From assembly GCA_014885115.2 (NCBI GenBank), contig WKLE02003148.1, positions 1 to 12,433 on the forward strand: 12,433 nt of DNA. The letters run 5' to 3'. This stretch comes from Asterionellopsis glacialis. Lineage: Eukaryota; Bacillariophyta; Plagiogrammaphyceae; Rhaphoneidales; Asterionellopsidaceae. Both the position numbers and the translations under genes were made by a program. Positions 8,401 through 12,433 of this stretch are shown here, one piece after another; position 1 is the first letter of the stretch, and each line of letters opens with the position of its first letter. The notes beneath the pieces were generated by a model. It saw only the letters and a list, made by a program, of their open reading frames with translations. It was not told where the DNA came from and ran no database searches.

Positions 8401-9470
8401 CAGCGTTAAGATATGCTCTCTAGAGACTAGTCCAAACAAACCTTGGTCATAATATATCCTTTCAGCAGCCTGTTCAGTGAGCAGCAAGTCTGGGCGTTTT
8501 TGCATGGTCCTTGCGGGGCATTTGATTTTATCTATATGATGGGATTCATTGAGTTCAGAATTTATGTTATCTGGTAGTACTCTTTTGTGACAGTAAGTAT
8601 TCTTGCAAAGCTCTTTTGTGACAGTAAGTATTTTTGCACAGTAAATGTTGTCTGCATTTCAGCATACTCAGGCATGTCTTTGATTGGTTGAGGAACAGCA
8701 ATAGCAGCAAATCAGATGACTGATTTCTTACATAATTGTGTGGCTAAGTAGTAGTGATCTCCTGCCAAAACTTTAAGGACATTGTTAGAAACTAACCCTG
8801 GGAAATTGGGTGGAATGGGATGATTTGAACATGCTGTAAGCTACCAGGCAGCTCATCTGGTTGAGAAAGTCTTTAGAGAAGAGCTTGCATGTATCTGTTT
8901 ACATTTGCTAAACTGTGGGTTATTCCAATTGCCCAGATGAAGATGGTTTTGGTCCTTTCCAATGCTTGTGCAGCATGGATGGAGGTCAAGTTCAATAACA
9001 ACTAAATCTTGCAATTTGTTGTGTGAGAAGTCATTGAGGCATGTGTCCAGTCAAGATGCCTATCCTTGATCCATGTGAGAAAATGGTTGTTTGTTACAGA
9101 AAGTTTATAGCAAAAACATAGTATCTAACCAAGGCTTTAAAGACTTTCTTAGAGTTGAAAAGTTGATTGACATTTCATAATACATGAAAAACTTGAGAGT
9201 CTGCTTATTGGTGTTATTACAGTTCATTGAGGTTGTTGTACCTGCAATCCAGTTAGAGAGCAATTTACAGTCCATCAGAGGTTGTTCAATTGTGGTGATT
9301 AGAGTTGTTTTACATGATTTCTTCTTTTCTTTGTCTTCCCACTTCAAGATGTTAATTGAAGAGTCTAGTTTAAAGAGTTCAGTGCATAAGAATTTCTGGT
9401 AGTATGGTACATTAATAAAGTTAGTTTGATTTTCATAGGACAGTAACTTCATATTGATCAGGAGATGGCA
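8375..9470 (-). pseudogene. Possible decayed coding region, unidentified
   Basis: Minus-strand frames here read as protein-like text in blocks: about 8585-8400 (includes KIKCPARTMQKRPDLLLTEQ), about 8820-8640 (includes NNVLKVLAGDHYYLATQL, with a TGA after it), about 8990-8875 (includes ALERTKTIFIWAIGITHSLA), and an ATG-started frame 9452-9105 of 115 codons. The blocks are in different frames and are separated by stops. I recognise no family. Plus-strand frames in the same DNA also read fairly well, so strand and coding status are uncertain. The most likely origin is an old mobile element. Confidence 0.25.
8580..8640. repeat. 31-bp tandem duplication
   Basis: A unit beginning CTCTTTTGTGACAGTAAGTA is repeated directly at 8580-8610 and 8611-8640, with about two differences near the end of the copy. 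The unit is not a multiple of three, so the duplication shifts any frame passing through it. Confidence 0.85.
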
Positions 9471-9475
9471 TTATT

Positions 9476-10003
9476 ATGGATTTGTTAAAGTTTGAAAGAG
9501 TATGGGATCTTTCTGCCACAATTCTGAATCACATCAAGATGGACAAGGCAAAAGTGAAGGGGGACCAGTGGTTTTTAGTCAAAGTACAAGAGGATCTTCC
9601 CAATCAGAATAAAACAGCTATTATGCCAGATGAATGGAGCACCCATGGTGGACATGGCTTTTGCCAGCTTCCTCAGAAGGTTTACACTGCAAGGCAAGGT
9701 GGAACAGGAATGCTTCATTTCAGCACAGCTCCTTTACATTATGGTCAAAATTTTATGGCCCTTGGTGGGACAGATAAGTGGTGCAAATTTCGTAAGTCCT
9801 TTAAGCACTCTGTCATCAAGCCAGGACAGGATATGGACAAAGTTCATAGCACATGGGGACTTGCAGAGTACTATGTGAAATTGAGATGGGATTGGGCAAT
9901 ATACCAAGGTGGGACAAGCAGGCTTCATCCTGGAGAAAGTCATCATCATGCATTGAAATACATCAAGAGGATTTGGCATCCAGAAGTTGTTTTGCCTTTG
10001 TAG
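9476..10003 (+). CDS. Unidentified 175-codon open reading frame
   Basis: This frame is open for 175 codons from an ATG at 9476 to a TAG at 10001-10003, with an in-frame TGA upstream at 9455-9457. I recognise no family. The product is rich in Trp, His and Gly, with the strings DEWSTHGGHGFCQLPQ, GGTDKWCKFRKSF, LRWDWAIYQGGT and ESHHHALKYIKRIW. There is no signal peptide, membrane segment or coiled coil. It lies in CpG-depleted DNA with a single CpG, between decayed sequence and a copia remnant, so it may be part of a mobile element or a diverged host gene. The length without a stop is unusual for AT-rich decayed DNA, which is the main support; splicing and expression are unknown. Confidence 0.35.
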   Translation: MDLLKFERVWDLSATILNHIKMDKAKVKGDQWFLVKVQEDLPNQNKTAIMPDEWSTHGGHGFCQLPQKVYTARQGGTGMLHFSTAPLHYGQNFMALGGTDKWCKFRKSFKHSVIKPGQDMDKVHSTWGLAEYYVKLRWDWAIYQGGTSRLHPGESHHHALKYIKRIWHPEVVLPL

Positions 10004-10715
10004 ATGAAAAATATTAGTATCAATTGTATCTACACTGCTAGGTATGCTACTAACAATAGTTGTAACAACTACACTTCATTGTAAAGATTAAATTGAAATA
10101 ACAAACAGTAACAAGGATTCAATGTATGCATGCTCTTGAAGTGATTTTTTAAGCAAGGGATGATGTGGTTGACAAGTTTCTGAAAGTAATAGAGAAGGTG
10201 TTGTACTGGTAATGCACTCTAGCTTTCAGTAAAACTGTGGAACCAAAACTTCCACTGTCACAAAATATACAATGACAATTTGTAAGTTAAGGAGAACAAC
10301 AGTTTCAAGAAATTATTGTAATTATATGAATGCCAATGTGGACATGTCTTGCTTTTAGCAATGCCAAGGCATTTTTCTTTCCTGCAAGTTTATTGTAGTC
10401 AGTCAGCAGGAAGAATGGGCATCAAATTATTGTATCATCACTTGACTAGTACTCCTATAAAAGAAAACTCTTATTTATTGAATATAGCATTTTTTCAGCA
10501 GGAAGAATGGACCAAATAATTGCTGGTTATCATCAGGGGACTTGAATTTCTGTAACACTTCTTTTCTATTGAATATTTTTAGGAATAGCAGTGTAGGACT
10601 GGTCAACAGGAACAAGGAAGAATGGTCCAAATTGTTTTCAATAACTTGAATATGAGTCTACATTGTAAATTTGCTTTTCCATAGAAATATTGAGCAGATA
10701 CCAGGTATATCATAG
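10004..10715. other. Non-coding AT-rich stretch
   Basis: No gene is seen, and there is no CpG in this stretch. Apart from the degenerate repeat at 10404-10690, nothing stands out. I looked for an LTR boundary and a tRNA primer-binding site for the downstream copia element and could not define either. Confidence 0.5.
10404..10690 (+). repeat. Three-copy degenerate tandem repeat
   Basis: The core GGAAGAATGG starts at 10409, 10501 and 10616, so the periods are 92 and 115 bp. Each core is preceded by CAGCAGG, or by an altered CAACAGG with an insertion, and followed by a CAAAT string, an ATAA or ATCA segment and a GACTTGAAT- or ACTTGAAT-like string. Copies are clearly diverged. The block lies just before the copia gag remnant and may be part of its 5' untranslated region or LTR. 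Confidence 0.6.
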
Positions 10716-10850
10716 CCATTGAACTGTGTACAGTATATTTTCTTCTTGCGAGGCCTTCACAATGAATATATAAACTTAATTGAAAAGCAACCAGGGTTTG
10801 GCCTGCTCATGTTTCACCAACTATTCACTACTCTGAGTTTACAACCATAT
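10716..10850 (+). pseudogene. Gag C-terminal fragment (copia)
   Basis: This is 45 codons open between a TAG at 10713-10715 and a TGA at 10851-10853, in the same frame as the protease that follows. It includes FFLRGLHNEYINLIEKQPGF, which resembles the conserved 'L..LP.EY..L' segment of copia-type Gag proteins. A CCHC zinc knuckle is not visible. The identification is modest and depends on frame and position. Confidence 0.4.
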
Positions 10851-10877
10851 TGACTTTCCAAAGATTATTACACACTC

Positions 10878-11225
10878 ATGGCTGACAACATCATTACAAC
10901 TTGGCAACTTATTGAAACACTTCAAGATGTCAGTATCACCCCAAGTGTCTTTCTTTCAAACAAAGAAGACAACTCACTGATCATCTTTGATTCTGGAGCT
11001 TCCATCTCCATCACTCCCTTCTTGAGTGACTTCATTGATGAGTCTATTGATCCTGCCACATCAAATCTGAGTGGCCTTACTGACCAAGCTCAAGTTGGTG
11101 GCACTGGAACAGTATCCTGGACTCTCTGCAATGATTTTGGAACTTGTGTTGAAGTTAATACCCCTACTTATTATGTCTTGAATGCAAAGGTTTGCTTGTT
11201 TAGCCCTCAGAAATATTTTGCTTAA
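10878..11225 (+). pseudogene. Ty1/copia aspartic protease (retropepsin) fragment
   Basis: A 115-codon open frame encodes a retropepsin-like domain. The catalytic motif is IIFDSGASISITPF, with the active Asp at residue 38 (10989-10991). The later strings VGGTGTVSWTL and YYVLNAKVCLFSPQKYF match the flap-and-end pattern of copia proteases, where the last part is usually '..LLSPQ.Y'. The frame ends at a TAA (11223-11225) inside recognisable sequence; the homologous reading continues in the same frame to about 11396, with further stops at 11319 and 11397. The ATG at 10878 is probably an internal Met, not a true start. Confidence 0.75.
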
Positions 11226-11455
11226 CACCAACCTTCAAAAGCAGAATTTAAAATGAACACAAATGGCACCAAATTGGCCTTTACTAATGGATCTCATCTC
11301 ACATTTTGTCTCAAAGACTAATCACTGTCATTCTTACCAGTTGCCCACATTGATGATCATGATATGCCAATAGAGGGAGAAATTTACCATAATAGATGAT
11401 GGTTGTTGATGATACCAACAAGAACTTAACAAATAATAAAAAGGAACTTCTTTGA

Positions 11456-11610
11456 TGGCACAACAATATTTTGGACATTTTAATATGTCTACCATCCAAG
11501 GTACAATGCAAACCAGACAAAATGAAGAGCCTCCTATCATAAAGCCCTCTTTCTCTGGCACATCCTCTGTCAAGTACCCTGTTTGTAGTTCATGCCAGTT
11601 AGGCAAACAA
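11456..11610 (+). pseudogene. Integrase N-terminal HHCC zinc finger (copia)
   Basis: The four zinc ligands are visible: His in TGGCAC at 11459, His in YFGHFNMSTIQ at 11476, and two Cys in CSSCQLGK at 11584 and 11593. The first His is in a different frame from the other three, which shows a small indel at 11461-11464. The string ends at a TGA (11611-11613) where copia proteins usually have a basic residue. Confidence 0.7.
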
Positions 11611-11613
11611 TGA

Positions 11614-12433
11614 CACAGACCTGCCAAATCCACAAAGAAAACACCACACAATGGAAAAGAGGGAGCTTTATCAAACAACAAGCTCATACCTGGTGAAATA
11701 CTTAGTGTGGATCATTATCAGTTGGTCCTCAAAGGTTGACTGCCACACACCCACGGAAAGGAAAAGCCCTCTGATATGTACACTGGAGCCACTATTTTTG
11801 TTGACCATGCCAGTGGATTTGTCCATGTAGGCAATCAAGTGTCCCTAGTACTCACATCTGACACCATTTAAGAAAAGAGAAAGTTTGAACAAAATGCCTC
11901 TCTAAGTGGTGGCCATCTACAAGAATATCATGGAGACAATGGAGTATTTTGCTCCAACCCTTTTCAACATAGGTGTGAAGTATGTGAACAAAAGCTAGAA
12001 TTCAGTGGAGTTGGCGCTCATCATCAAAATGGAGCTGCCAAATGTGCCATTCAAACTGTTACCAATTCTTCACACACTCTCATTATTCACACAAGTATCT
12101 ATTGACCTGAACAAGAAAACATGCTCCTAATATGGCCATTTGCATGGCAATATGCATGCCATCTATACAATCACCACACTCCCAATAAATCAACCAAGAT
12201 GGCTCCCACCAAGATTTTCACAGGAAGTAAAGTTGAACCAACTATTTTACAGAATTCTCATGTTTGGGGATCTCCAAGTTATGTTTTAGAACCTAAACCA
12301 CAGGATAGAAAGAAAATTCCAAAATGGCAACCCCGCTCTTTGAAACAACATGCCAGCACTGTGGCACTCATCTTGAATCTAAATTTGGGAAATGTATCAC
12401 CCCAATTCCATGTTGTCTTTGATGACTGGTTTA
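11614..12433 (+). pseudogene. Integrase catalytic core and C-terminal region (copia), inactivated
   Basis: One frame runs to the right edge, broken only by TGA 11737, TAA 11869 and TGA 12103. The first acidic residue is D at 11710 (ILSVDHYQ) and the second is D at 11935 (YHGDNGVF). The third, 35 codons later as in a D,D-35-E core, is Lys (AAA, 12040-12042) in HHQNGAAKCAI instead of Glu. The later part, with HVWGSPSYVLEPK and KIPKWQPRS, is the conserved region after the integrase core in copia polyproteins, and SPQFHVVFDDWF lies at the window edge. Confidence 0.8.

Larger units (their letters stand above)
10716..12433 (+). mobile_element. Decayed Ty1/copia LTR retrotransposon, internal region, truncated by the window
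   Basis: In order the DNA shows a gag-end fragment, an aspartic protease, an HHCC zinc finger, and the integrase core with its C-terminal region. Protease before integrase is the Ty1/copia-type content; reverse transcriptase and RNase H should lie beyond the right edge. Stops at 10851, 11223, 11319, 11397, 11611, 11737, 11869 and 12103, plus two frame changes near 11400-11464, show that it is inactive. The 5' LTR was not found. CpG is almost absent. Diatom genomes carry many copia elements of this type, so the assignment fits the likely host. Confidence 0.85.

Noticed and set aside
9184..9402. 72-codon plus-strand frame
   Set aside because: It overlaps the longer minus-strand frame, is dominated by hydrophobic residues, and has no supporting motif.
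10692..10703. GAGCAGATACCA as a retroelement primer-binding site
   Set aside because: It resembles the complement of the copia initiator-Met site but is in the wrong orientation for this element and has mismatches.
11334..11687. 117-codon minus-strand frame across the integrase
   Set aside because: The plus strand carries the HHCC and first Asp motifs; the antisense frame is a by-product of stop-poor complement sequence.

Overview
The window looks like nuclear DNA of a photosynthetic stramenopile, most likely a diatom. The evidence is short GT-AG introns (79-92 bp in the large gene), AATAAA-type polyadenylation signals, a large LRR-ROCO protein, and a decayed Ty1/copia retroelement. The genus cannot be named from the sequence alone.

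The left two thirds (about 1-8,140) is ordinary gene-bearing DNA with normal CpG content. It holds two convergent genes. The first (620-6,564, plus strand, six exons) encodes a protein of about 1,838 residues: a disordered N-terminus, about eight leucine-rich repeats, a Roc GTPase domain, a COR domain, a Cys/His-rich candidate zinc module, and a C-terminal trypsin-like serine peptidase domain with an apparently complete His-Asp-Ser triad. The second (7,931-7,029, minus strand, two exons) encodes a 228-residue PRA1-family (prenylated Rab acceptor) membrane protein. Their 3' ends face each other across 464 bp that contain a candidate polyadenylation signal for each gene.

Upstream of the PRA1 gene lies a cluster of GTAC-containing palindromic repeats with foldback potential (about 8,150-8,400). 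Beyond about 8,520 the DNA changes character: only five CpG dinucleotides occur in the last 3.9 kb. This right arm holds a short tandem duplication, weak coding traces on the minus strand, an unrecognised 175-codon open frame (9,476-10,003), a three-copy degenerate repeat (10,404-10,690), and the gag end, protease and integrase of a Ty1/copia element that runs off the right edge. The copia frame is broken by at least eight stop codons, and the third catalytic residue of the integrase (Glu) is Lys. All of these changes can be explained by C-to-T or G-to-A mutation, which fits decay of methylated DNA.

The most interesting item is the fusion of a Roc-COR GTPase switch to a serine peptidase in one chain, where better-known ROCO proteins such as LRRK carry a kinase. 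I infer, but cannot show, that the nucleotide state of Roc-COR controls proteolysis.
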